From contig JAZQHO010000028.1 in NCBI GenBank assembly GCA_045540635.1, positions 1 to 6,405 of the forward strand: a stretch of 6,405 nucleotides of DNA, in the 5' to 3' direction. Source of the DNA: Limiplasma sp045540635 (GTDB taxonomy: Bacteria; Bacillota; Clostridia; Christensenellales; Aristaeellaceae). The position numbers were made by a program, and so were the translations under genes. The notes beneath the pieces were generated by a model, which ran no database searches, had not been told where the DNA came from, and saw only the letters and a list, made by a program, of their open reading frames with translations. This document shows, piece by piece, positions 1 to 6,234 of this stretch (positions are counted from its first letter, which is position 1; the number at the start of each line of letters is the position of its first letter).

Positions 1-979
1 CCTCCGACTTCACCACAAGGAAGGGCAGCTGCACAAAGCAAACCACATGAGCGCTCATAACAGCAAAGCACACGGCAAGGGTCGCCGCAGCTCTGCCAAG
101 GGTCTTGAGAAAGCTCTTCTCCCGTACCTCCAGCCCGGCAAAGAACACCGCTGCCAGCAGCAGCGCAAGGATGCGCCACAGGTCTCTGGGCGCACCTGCC
201 ACGCTGTGGTACAGGTTGGGGATCAGGTTGATGAGCACAATGCCCAGCAGGATGCAGGGCTTTTTGCCGCGGCAAAGCACCAGCAGCAGGGCCCCGTAGG
301 CAGCAAGGGCATAAAAGGTGAGCATACCCAGCCCGCTGACGGCAGGCTTGTCGAAGGGATAGCCGAAGCTCTCCGGGGTATGGAAAAGCCCGTAGCTCAT
401 GTACAATTCAAGGGAAGGAAAATGGCTGTGCCCCCGGAAGCGCCCCTCCAGTTCCTCTTTTTCCAGAAGGTGCTTAAGGCTGCGGTCGTTGCAATACCGC
501 TCCGCCAGCGCCATGTACTCGCCGCTGTCGCCGCTGAGGGTGAGGCTGTTCATGCTGGAGCAGAAGCGGATGCATACCGGTGCCAACAGAATAATCACGC
601 ACAGGGCAAAGCACAGGCAGACCAGTGCCGGCTTATCCAGCCGGAAAAGGCTGCGCACAAAAGCCAGTCCCTGCCGGAAAAGCTCCGGCAGGCGGCGCAG
701 GTTGGCAAGCGCCATCCCTGCCAGATACAGCCCGCTGAGCAGCGGCAGCCCGCCGATGAAGATCCACTTGGATGCATGGGGGCACACCACCGAAAGCAGC
801 AGCATCCACAGGTACTGGACAAAGGGCGTGGCTGCCACACCGGTCAGAAAGCAGGCAGCGCGGTTGCGTGCAGCAAACAGGCGGTGCACCGCAAACAGCA
901 CGCCCAGCGCAAAGGCCGTAAGCATACAGCTGAGCAGGTACAGGTTCCGCCAGCCGTTGCCAAGCTCCAGCCACGTCAT
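1..979 (-). CDS. Polytopic membrane protein, possible GT-C-type glycosyltransferase, C-terminus cut off by window edge
   Basis: Fourth gene of the minus-strand operon, open from ATG 979-977 to the window edge (326 complete codons, no stop). The start is set by a GGGAGG site at 988-993, 8 bases upstream, and by a TGATG junction in which the last base of the preceding stop is the first base of this start. Hydrophobic stretches suggest spans near residues 13-33, 43-65, 72-92, 118-138, 217-236, 241-258, 268-283 and 299-317. Between the fourth and fifth lies a hydrophilic loop of about 75 residues that opens with GDSGEYMALAERY (150-162) and contains RGHSHFP (192-198). An acidic motif in a large, probably external loop recalls lipid-phosphosugar-dependent GT-C enzymes, but I do not recognise a named family and the acidic loop is not after the first span as in classical GT-C proteins. 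Context supports a role in surface glycan assembly. Existence of the gene is firm; function is inference. Confidence 0.85.
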   Translation of the reverse strand, partial: MTWLELGNGWRNLYLLSCMLTAFALGVLFAVHRLFAARNRAACFLTGVAATPFVQYLWMLLLSVVCPHASKWIFIGGLPLLSGLYLAGMALANLRRLPELFRQGLAFVRSLFRLDKPALVCLCFALCVIILLAPVCIRFCSSMNSLTLSGDSGEYMALAERYCNDRSLKHLLEKEELEGRFRGHSHFPSLELYMSYGLFHTPESFGYPFDKPAVSGLGMLTFYALAAYGALLLVLCRGKKPCILLGIVLINLIPNLYHSVAGAPRDLWRILALLLAAVFFAGLEVREKSFLKTLGRAAATLAVCFAVMSAHVVCFVQLPFLVVKSE

Positions 980-2037
980 CAGCCTTTCCTCCCAGCCTTG
1001 ATCAGTCTGTCCATTTCTTCAAGATAGTAACGATTGATATCCACCTTTTCGCTGAGCAGCTTTTCCAGCTTCTGCGCGCCTTTTTGCTCCAGCTGCGGAT
1101 CCTCCAGCAGCTGGATGGCCTTGGCGGTGGCTTTTTCGTAGCGCTCCTCGCCCTCGTTGAAGTTGTACAGCAGCTGGAAACGCTCGCTCTGCTCCTGGGT
1201 GGAGCCGCTCTTGATCACATTCACATAGAGGGCATGGGTGCCCAGCATCACCGCCTCGGAGGCCATGGTGGCCCCTTCGCTGTACACCAGCTTGGCAAAA
1301 GCCAGCACATGGTGGATCAGCTCATAGGGGGTGGTGAGCAGGTGGGGCTTCAGCTCCTCGGGTACATTGCCCTCGGCGCTCACATAGACCCTGCCGTACT
1401 TGCTGAGCCGCTTGACAAGTGCGATCTTGCCTGCATCATCCAGCCCCTTCTTGCCAATATCGTGGCTGGCGTTCCATGCCACAAAGCGCACAAGGATATA
1501 GGGCTCGTCGGGATCAAAGCCCACGTCCCTGAGCACCTGCTTATCCGGCGTAAAGACGGAGGGATGCAGATAGAACAGCTCCTTATAGGTATCCACCCGC
1601 TCCTGACACTTGCCCAGATCGGTCAGAAAGGTGCGGGGGGTGATGATCTTGGTGGTCAGCTTCTTGCAAATGCGCAGGCTGAATTTGCTCACCTCGGTAT
1701 CCTCGTAGATGAGGTGGGGCTTGCGGCTGATCCACGCCGCCACCGCCATCATGGGAGAGGCACGGCCGATGAGGATATCCGGCTTGAAGCGCAGGGCATG
1801 CAGGGTGTGGTCGATGCACATGGCAAAGAACAGAAAACCCTTTTCGATGATGTTCTTGCCCGTGGAGCGGGCGCTGAGCTCGTAGGGAATGCCGAAGGAA
1901 TCCAGCAGCTTGGTGTCGCCGTCCTTCTCGATGGCAAGGGTGCGCACCTCATCGCCCCGCTCGTTGAGCAGCTTGATAATGTGACGGAACTGGTGCGCCC
2001 ATGCGGGATGGTCGATGGAGATCATCACTTTGCTCAT
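979..2037 (-). CDS. DUF354 family protein (GT-B-like, surface polysaccharide associated)
   Basis: A 352-residue soluble protein matching the DUF354 (PF04007) pattern along its length. Visible signatures are IDHPAWAHQFR (8-18) near the N-terminus, a KPDILIGRASP stretch (85-95), YEDTE (111-115), YKELFYLHPSVFTPD (151-165), VRFVAWNASHD (183-193) and the C-terminal SEGATMASEAVMLGT (253-267). The last resembles the nucleotide-sugar-binding half of MurG and UDP-GlcNAc 2-epimerase-like GT-B folds. Length is typical for the family and there are no membrane spans, so it should be cytosolic. DUF354 members occur in polysaccharide and glycan clusters of bacteria and archaea, but I know of no established reaction. 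The start is supported by AGAGGTG at 2046-2052, 8 bases upstream, and by an ATGA overlap with the preceding glycosyltransferase. It is followed by the partial membrane gene with a one-base overlap. A sugar-nucleotide or glycosyl-transfer role is inferred. Confidence 0.93.
   Translation of the reverse strand: MSKVMISIDHPAWAHQFRHIIKLLNERGDEVRTLAIEKDGDTKLLDSFGIPYELSARSTGKNIIEKGFLFFAMCIDHTLHALRFKPDILIGRASPMMAVAAWISRKPHLIYEDTEVSKFSLRICKKLTTKIITPRTFLTDLGKCQERVDTYKELFYLHPSVFTPDKQVLRDVGFDPDEPYILVRFVAWNASHDIGKKGLDDAGKIALVKRLSKYGRVYVSAEGNVPEELKPHLLTTPYELIHHVLAFAKLVYSEGATMASEAVMLGTHALYVNVIKSGSTQEQSERFQLLYNFNEGEERYEKATAKAIQLLEDPQLEQKGAQKLEKLLSEKVDINRYYLEEMDRLIKAGRKG
988..993 (-). promoter_or_regulatory. 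Ribosome binding site that fixes the start of the left-edge membrane gene
   Basis: GGGAGG on the minus strand lies inside the 3' end of the DUF354 gene, 8 bases before the ATG at 979-977. Because that downstream gene has no stop in the window, this site and the TGATG overlap are the main evidence for where it begins. Confidence 0.7.
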
Positions 2038-3014
2038 TTGTAGATCACCTCTCCGATCTTTTCAGGGGTCGTGGGAGCGTTCTTGCGCAGCTGGTAGAGG
2101 ATGCGATCCTCATTGCGGTTGATGCGCACCATGCTCTCCATGGCAATGCCGAAGCAGAACATGAGCACGGCGATCAGCGTACAGAAGGCGCAGAGAAGCC
2201 CTGCGAACAAATATCCGCTGAAGTAGCCCACACGGATGTAGTGGATCAGGAACATCAGCCCGAAAATGACGGCAGGGACCATGAACAGCCCGCCGATGAA
2301 GCCGAAGAACTTCATGGGGTAGTAATCCCGCATCAGACCGGTGATGATGCCCAGCGTGCGCTTCATGTACTTGAGGATGCTGCCCGCGATGCGGCTCTTA
2401 CGCGTTTTGAAGTAGGTAACATCGATGGGCACCTCCTTCATGCTCAGACCGTTGAAGCGGAAGGAGATGAAGCTTTCCTGCGTATAGGTGAAGCGCCCAT
2501 GGAAATTGATCTTGAGCAGCGTTTCCCGGCTGTAGGCACGGAAGCCGCAGCTCACATCGGAAAACTTCTGCCCGCACAGGGCGCTGACCAGCTGGTTCAT
2601 CCTTGCGTTGCCCCAGCGCTTGATGGGGGGCATGTTCTCGATCTTCTTATTCTCCATAAAGCGGGAGCCGGTCACAAAATCCGCCTCGTGGTTCAGGATG
2701 GGGGCGATGAGCCGGGCGATGTTCTCTGCGTTGAACTGCCCGTCGCCATCCATGTTGACCATCAGATCGTAGCCGTGCTCGATGGCATAGTCCACCGCAC
2801 TGCGGAAGGCCATGCCCAGCCCCTTGTTCTGCATATGCCGGATCACCGTGGCACCGGCTTCTCTGGCATAGGCGGTGGTATCGTCTGCGCTGCCGTCATC
2901 CACCACAAGGATGTGCACCTGATCCACGCCCTCGAAGGAGCGCGGAATGTCTCCGATCACCTTTTTGATGGTCTCGCCCTCGTTGAAGCAGGGCAGTGCG
3001 ATAAGCATCTTCAT
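2034..3014 (-). CDS. Family 2 glycosyltransferase, membrane-anchored polyprenyl-phosphate sugar synthase type
   Basis: A 326-residue GT-A-fold enzyme of glycosyltransferase family 2. The N-terminal catalytic domain (about 1-215) opens with the LPCFNE motif (7-12) and carries VVDDGSADDT (37-46), NKGLG (63-67), the DxD-containing MDGDGQ (88-93) that binds metal and nucleotide-sugar diphosphate, TGSRF (115-119), DVSCGFRAY (143-151) and a basic RKSRIAGS patch (195-202). Two hydrophobic spans follow (about 226-249 and 257-282), then a basic tail. This layout fits dolichyl- or undecaprenyl-phosphate sugar synthases (DPM1/GtrB/ArnC-like), which load a sugar onto a lipid phosphate at the cytoplasmic face. 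The sugar cannot be read from sequence. The start at 3014 is chosen because MKMLIALPCFNE is the normal family N-terminus, GGAGGG lies at 3022-3027, and ATGA overlaps the upstream stop; a longer in-frame extension would run back through the upstream gene. It overlaps the DUF354 gene by ATGA at its other end. Confidence 0.95.
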   Translation of the reverse strand: MKMLIALPCFNEGETIKKVIGDIPRSFEGVDQVHILVVDDGSADDTTAYAREAGATVIRHMQNKGLGMAFRSAVDYAIEHGYDLMVNMDGDGQFNAENIARLIAPILNHEADFVTGSRFMENKKIENMPPIKRWGNARMNQLVSALCGQKFSDVSCGFRAYSRETLLKINFHGRFTYTQESFISFRFNGLSMKEVPIDVTYFKTRKSRIAGSILKYMKRTLGIITGLMRDYYPMKFFGFIGGLFMVPAVIFGLMFLIHYIRVGYFSGYLFAGLLCAFCTLIAVLMFCFGIAMESMVRINRNEDRILYQLRKNAPTTPEKIGEVIYK

Positions 3015-4798
3015 ACTTGTTCCCTCCCGTTCTGAGGCTTTGCCAGTGCGCACAGCCACAAAAGCATTGGCACGCACAGGTACAGGGGCATGGCGTAGCG
3101 GAAATAGCCGTTTACCGCCGACAGCATACAGCCCGCCAGTGTAAAGAGCATAGGCACGGCAGCGATCAGGTACCGGCTGCGGCCCCAGCCTGCCAGCAGG
3201 GCAATGGCCAGCAGGGTGAGCCAACCGTACAGCCCCGGCGCGATCACGATGCGGTACAGCGGGTTCTCCGCCAGCCCGTCAGTAAAGCGGATGAGCAAGT
3301 CGCTGCGCGGGTTTACCGAGAATTGGAAGTAGGGATCCAGATGAGTGGTGGTTTTCTGCTTGCCGATGAGCAGCGTGGGCTTGATGCGGCTCATGTAGCC
3401 CGGGTACAGATAGCCGTAGGTGTTGTGGAAGGTGGCTGCCAGGCTCGTACCCGGGTGCTTTGCCACAAGTGCAGGCCACAGACGGAAAAACGCGGCTTTC
3501 TGCGCTGCGGAGGCATCGGTGCGCCACAGCAGCTTCACCGGGTCGCTCAGCTCGCCGTTGTAGGCCTCGGGCAGCTTGTCCAGCTCCAGAACGCCGTCGA
3601 TGGTCTCAGCTTCCCGGGGGGTCAGCTCATGGTTGGCGGCCACCCTTGCCACCTGCTGCAGGGGCAGGGAGTATTCCTCGGTCTCCGGCATGGGGGCAAC
3701 ACCCAGCACCGGCAGCAGCAACCGGATGCCAACAAACACGCACACCGCACACAGGATGGAAAGCGCCGGAGAGATCCACAGCTTTGCCTTGCGGCGCGCG
3801 CCGTTCAGCGCCCACACAAGGAGCGCCGCCAGCGTAAGCACCGCCAGATAGATGCCCGGGTTGCGCAGAAGCACGCACAGCACCGAAGCGGCGCACAAAA
3901 GAAGCGTGGTTCTCCATTGGGGCTTATCCTGCCCGCAGAGGCTGTGGCACAGCAGCATCAGCCACAGCACCGCCATGGCGAAGTTGGTATCCTTGCCGAT
4001 GCAGAAAGCATACAGCGGAAAAACAGGCAGCACGGCAAAAAACAATAGCGAGGCAACACCCACCCAGCGGGGGGCATCACTTTGCAGCATCTGCCGGATC
4101 AGCACGCCCAGCAGCCATGCCATCAGCACCGACTGGATCAGGCAATACAGCGCCACAGTGATATCGCCGCTGCCCAGTCTTACGCCCAGCCAGCGGAAGG
4201 CGTGCAGCACAAAGGTCTGAAAAATGGGGTTGCCGTTAGCCAGCGGCTTGAGGCCGATGGCCTCCATGATCATGGTAACGCTGTCGTTGGACACGGTACC
4301 GGGAAAGATGAAAAACAGATACGGGCACCAGCAGGCAAACAGGATGAGCCCGTACTGCCAGCTTTTGAACACATGGCGGGGCGCAGCGCCGGGTGCGGCA
4401 GTCTGGCCGAACAGCTGCCCGCCATGGAGCGCATGGGTAAGAAGCGCCATGGCAGCAGCGTACAGCGGCACCCTGCCCGCAAAGAACACAAGCGCAGGCA
4501 ACGGCTGCGCTGCCACCAGCCCTGCGCCGTCCACAGCGCCGAAGCTCTGCCCGAAGGTGACAACAGCGGCGAAGATGCCCGCCAGTACCCACAGGCGCTT
4601 CATGGCAAAGCAGCAGGTGTGCCGCAGCGCCTCCCGGTACAGAAGCCAAAGGGCAAGAGCTGCCAGCGCCCACACGCCGCCATCCGGCAGGATGCGCACA
4701 GGCTCCGCAGCGGGTACCAGCCGCACCGCCAGCGAGACCAGCGTGAGCACGCAAAGAACGGGGGCCAGCCAGCGGGGGGCTTGTTTGCTCTCAGCCAT
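3011..4798 (-). CDS. Large polytopic membrane protein, DUF6020-like/GT-C-like putative glycosyltransferase
   Basis: First gene of the operon, 595 residues and strongly hydrophobic. Probable spans lie near 10-30, 42-54, 68-82, 100-122, 148-165, 213-236, 246-267, 272-288, 298-312, 315-331, 342-366, 517-537, 541-561 and 567-586. A PGTVSNDS motif (166-173) just after a span, followed by a glycine/asparagine-rich segment and NPIFQTF (190-196), matches the pattern of clostridial DUF6020 membrane proteins and the acidic catalytic loops of GT-C glycosyltransferases. CIGKDTNF (266-273) is another likely conserved loop. A hydrophilic region of about 145 residues (370-515) is probably extracytoplasmic. 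The start is set by TAGGAGG at 4808-4814, 9 bases upstream; an ATG at 4806 is in another frame. Its TGA overlaps the next gene's ATG. It probably transfers a lipid-linked sugar on the outer face, using the donor made by the GT2 neighbour. Family assignment is moderate, exact function unknown. Confidence 0.85.
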   Translation of the reverse strand: MAESKQAPRWLAPVLCVLTLVSLAVRLVPAAEPVRILPDGGVWALAALALWLLYREALRHTCCFAMKRLWVLAGIFAAVVTFGQSFGAVDGAGLVAAQPLPALVFFAGRVPLYAAAMALLTHALHGGQLFGQTAAPGAAPRHVFKSWQYGLILFACWCPYLFFIFPGTVSNDSVTMIMEAIGLKPLANGNPIFQTFVLHAFRWLGVRLGSGDITVALYCLIQSVLMAWLLGVLIRQMLQSDAPRWVGVASLLFFAVLPVFPLYAFCIGKDTNFAMAVLWLMLLCHSLCGQDKPQWRTTLLLCAASVLCVLLRNPGIYLAVLTLAALLVWALNGARRKAKLWISPALSILCAVCVFVGIRLLLPVLGVAPMPETEEYSLPLQQVARVAANHELTPREAETIDGVLELDKLPEAYNGELSDPVKLLWRTDASAAQKAAFFRLWPALVAKHPGTSLAATFHNTYGYLYPGYMSRIKPTLLIGKQKTTTHLDPYFQFSVNPRSDLLIRFTDGLAENPLYRIVIAPGLYGWLTLLAIALLAGWGRSRYLIAAVPMLFTLAGCMLSAVNGYFRYAMPLYLCVPMLLWLCALAKPQNGREQV

Positions 4799-4832
4799 GC
4801 GCCCATTCCTCCTAAAGACAGTTATTCAGCTT

Positions 4833-4861
4833 ATTTTAGTGTTTTTTCGTACTTCTGTCAA
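4833..4861 (-). promoter_or_regulatory. Sigma-A-type promoter of the glycan operon
   Basis: On the minus strand, TTGACA (4861-4856) and TAAAAT (4838-4833) are separated by exactly 17 bases. The predicted start is near 4826, leaving a leader of about 28 bases to the ATG at 4798 that contains the TAGGAGG site. The close match suggests vegetative, fairly strong expression of the four-gene unit. Confidence 0.8.
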
Positions 4862-4997
4862 TGTGACGGGGGTTTGGGCGCATACGGCAAAAATGGCGTA
4901 AAACGCTTTGGTAAAAAGCCTTTGCCGCTCCGCCCAGCCGCAGCCCCTGCGCCCATCGGGCAATATTTTTACACCGCCACCACAGGAAAAAGCACCC
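4862..4997. other. Divergent intergenic core between two promoters
   Basis: This non-coding stretch lies between the two promoter -35 boxes. It has no credible gene. The only structure I see is a short inverted repeat, GCGT-AAA-ACGC at 4896-4906, about 35 bases behind the operon's -35 box, which could be an operator or chance. Open frames that cross it lack start sites and family signatures. Confidence 0.5.
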
Positions 4998-5026
4998 TTG
5001 TAACTGCCCCGGCAATGTGCTATACT
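4998..5026 (+). promoter_or_regulatory. Extended -10 promoter of the DUF3298-like gene
   Basis: TTGTAA (4998-5003) and TATACT (5021-5026) are spaced by 17 bases, with TG one base before the -10 box (TGCTATACT), an extended -10 feature. Transcription should begin near 5033, giving a leader of only about 15 bases. That leader starts almost at the ribosome binding site AAGAGGTG (5034-5041). Confidence 0.75.
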
Positions 5027-5047
5027 TCGCCTCAAGAGGTGATTATT

Positions 5048-6028
5048 ATGAAAAAATGGATGCTTATTCTGCTTTCTCTGATGCTCCTTGTAACCACCGC
5101 CGCTGCAGAGGGTGCCATGCCCGGCGCAGGCCCCATTCTTGTGACCACACGGATCGAGCAGGCCGATACCCCCGATTTTTCTCTCTATCTGGTGCGTGCA
5201 GAGGTGACGGTCGCCGACCGCCCCGAGGCTGCCGACAAGATCAACCAGAGACTTGAGGATATCTACTACAACGCCGGTACCCGCATCGACGAGCTGCGCG
5301 GCACCCCCTGCGAGGACGGCTTCAGCCCCAGCAGCTATTCTCTGACCATCGACAGCGTTTCCACCAGCGGTGCGCTGCTGTTCATCAGCTTCTCTGAGAG
5401 CTGGTATGCCACCGGCGCAGCCCGCCCCAACAGCACCGACTACGCCCTCGCCTTTGATACCGTCACCGGCGGCGAGGTGGAGGTGGATGCCATCCTGCCG
5501 CAGGATGACATGGCCATGGATGTGCTCATCGCACTGCTGTCCGTCAAGCTGCAGGCCTACGAAAAGGATATGTTCATCACCGCTGCCGAGGCCGCCGAGA
5601 AAGCCCGCGGCGATTCCTCCGCCAGCTGGATGATCGAAGGCAGCGACCTGTGCGTCATCTACCCTGCCGGTTGGCTCACGCCCCAGTTCCTGGGCAACAT
5701 CACCATCCGCATGCCGCTGAGCAGCCTTTCGGGCATTCTGGATGATGCTTACATTCCCGCCCAGACCATCAGCACCGGCAGCGCCCAGCTGCTGCCCGCC
5801 GCCGAGGGCGCAGCGGCCCCCTGCAAGCTGGAGGCCGCAGGTGAGGTGAGCAACCTGACCGGCTGCGTATACTGGGGCAGCACCAGCAGCCCCTACCTGC
5901 ACACCGTCTGCTACTATGCCAACACCCTGCAGGATGCCGCCGTGGAGCTGCCCGCCTGCGGCAGCGAGGAATGGTATGTAGCCACCTACGAAGCAGATGG
6001 CGAGACCCTTACCCTCAGCAGCAAGTAA
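5048..6028 (+). CDS. Secreted DUF3298/RsiV-like protein with cysteine-containing C-terminal extension
   Basis: A 326-residue exported protein. Residues 1-20 form a signal peptide (two lysines, a leucine-rich core, then TTAAA before E21); no lipobox cysteine is present, so release after Ala20 is expected. Residues 61-75 (AADKINQRLEDIYYN) resemble the helix preceding DUF3298 domains. YALAFDTVTGGEVEVDAIL (132-150) resembles the 'Asp-x-x-Thr-Gly' strand-turn plus hydrophobic-acidic segment of DUF3298. The stretch from LCVIYP through GNITIRMPLSSL (201-227) resembles its closing strands, as in RsiV anti-sigma ectodomains and PdaC-type proteins. Residues about 250-326 fall outside that domain and hold four of the six cysteines (259, 273, 288, 304). 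The start is set by AAGAGGTG 6 bases upstream and the signal peptide. It has its own promoter and terminator and no sigma-factor neighbour or membrane anchor, so an anti-sigma role is unlikely. Ligand and function are unknown. Confidence 0.88.
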   Translation: MKKWMLILLSLMLLVTTAAAEGAMPGAGPILVTTRIEQADTPDFSLYLVRAEVTVADRPEAADKINQRLEDIYYNAGTRIDELRGTPCEDGFSPSSYSLTIDSVSTSGALLFISFSESWYATGAARPNSTDYALAFDTVTGGEVEVDAILPQDDMAMDVLIALLSVKLQAYEKDMFITAAEAAEKARGDSSASWMIEGSDLCVIYPAGWLTPQFLGNITIRMPLSSLSGILDDAYIPAQTISTGSAQLLPAAEGAAAPCKLEAAGEVSNLTGCVYWGSTSSPYLHTVCYYANTLQDAAVELPACGSEEWYVATYEADGETLTLSSK

Positions 6029-6030
6029 GC

Positions 6031-6113
6031 ACTGCTGCGGAATGGCCGAACAACACCGCATCCCCCGTGCCTGTGGCCGGGGGATGCGGTTCTTTTGCCG
6101 CTGCAGTTTTTTT
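6031..6113 (+). terminator. Possible outer stem and second uridine run around the main terminator
   Basis: Bases 6031-6040 (ACTGCTGCGG) can pair with 6098-6107, giving nine pairs and one T-T mismatch, and enclose the 13-base terminator hairpin. A run of seven T (6107-6113) begins right at the end of the outer stem. This would provide a second release point for readthrough transcripts. The pairing is visible in the sequence; that it is used is inference. Confidence 0.4.
6055..6096 (+). terminator. Intrinsic terminator after the DUF3298-like gene
   Basis: A perfect 13-base stem pairs ACCGCATCCCCCG (6055-6067) with its complement at 6078-6090. The loop can itself fold as GCC-TGT-GGC (6069-6077), stacking on the stem with one bulged T. 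The uridine tail is TTCTTTT (6090-6096). It lies 26 bases after the stop and insulates alaS from upstream transcription. Confidence 0.93.
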
Positions 6114-6124
6114 GCTCGCTTTCA

Positions 6125-6154
6125 TTGACACTGTACCCCTGTTTCTACTATAAT
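6125..6154 (+). promoter_or_regulatory. Consensus sigma-A-type promoter of alaS
   Basis: TTGACA (6125-6130) and TATAAT (6149-6154) both match the vegetative consensus exactly, with an 18-base spacer. The expected start is near 6161, giving a leader of about 74 bases before alaS. It sits just downstream of the terminator, so alaS is transcribed independently. Confidence 0.9.
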
Positions 6155-6160
6155 ATTTTG

Positions 6161-6234
6161 GTATGTGTGTATGTCCCGCCGATGGCGGTTATCAATACAT
6201 TCATTGCAGTTGATTGCAAAGGAGAGACCCTGTT
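6161..6234 (+). promoter_or_regulatory. alaS 5' leader with two small hairpins and strong RBS
   Basis: The leader holds a CCGCC-GAT-GGCGG hairpin (6176-6188) and a weak inverted repeat TTGCA/TGCAA (6204-6208 and 6215-6219) ending beside the ribosome binding site AAAGGAGAG (6218-6226). There is no T-box consensus (no AGGGTGG...ACCGCG-type antiterminator segment) and no terminator in the leader, so tRNA-sensing control as in many Bacillota synthetase genes is not apparent. Any function of the hairpins is speculative. Confidence 0.45.

Noticed and set aside
47..1027. Long plus-strand open frame opposite the partial membrane gene
   Set aside because: Its translation is a Gln/His/Lys-rich low-complexity string typical of the antisense of a GC-rich membrane protein gene, with no domain and no good ribosome binding site. 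The minus-strand frame carries SD, coupling and membrane spans.
1084..3035. Two long plus-strand frames (1084-2043 and 2001-3035) opposite DUF354 and GT2
   Set aside because: The minus strand shows clear family motifs over the whole length. The plus-strand frames are shadows created by GC-biased codon positions.
3015..3224. N-terminal extension of the GT2 gene to 3224
   Set aside because: The added residues lie within the upstream gene in another frame and precede the family's normal N-terminus. The ATG at 3014 has an SD and an ATGA overlap.
3017..4048. Plus-strand frame of 343 codons opposite the 595-residue membrane protein
   Set aside because: Arg/Gln/His-rich antisense shadow without family features.
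4082..6028. A 648-codon plus-strand open frame ending at the stop of the DUF3298-like gene
   Set aside because: Its first half is antisense to the 595-residue membrane protein and crosses both promoters. The true start is 5048, with signal peptide, ribosome binding site and promoter.
4826..6061. 411-codon minus-strand frame opposite the DUF3298-like gene
   Set aside because: Gly/Ala/His-rich shadow. The plus strand has the signal peptide and domain features, and this frame would read through the terminator and both promoters.
5971..6153. Small plus-strand frame of 60 codons overlapping the end of the DUF3298-like gene and the alaS promoter
   Set aside because: It spans the terminator and promoter, lacks an SD, and has no recognisable product.
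6029..6234. T-box riboswitch before alaS
   Set aside because: No T-box or specifier-stem consensus is visible, and the terminator here directly follows the upstream gene, ahead of the alaS promoter.
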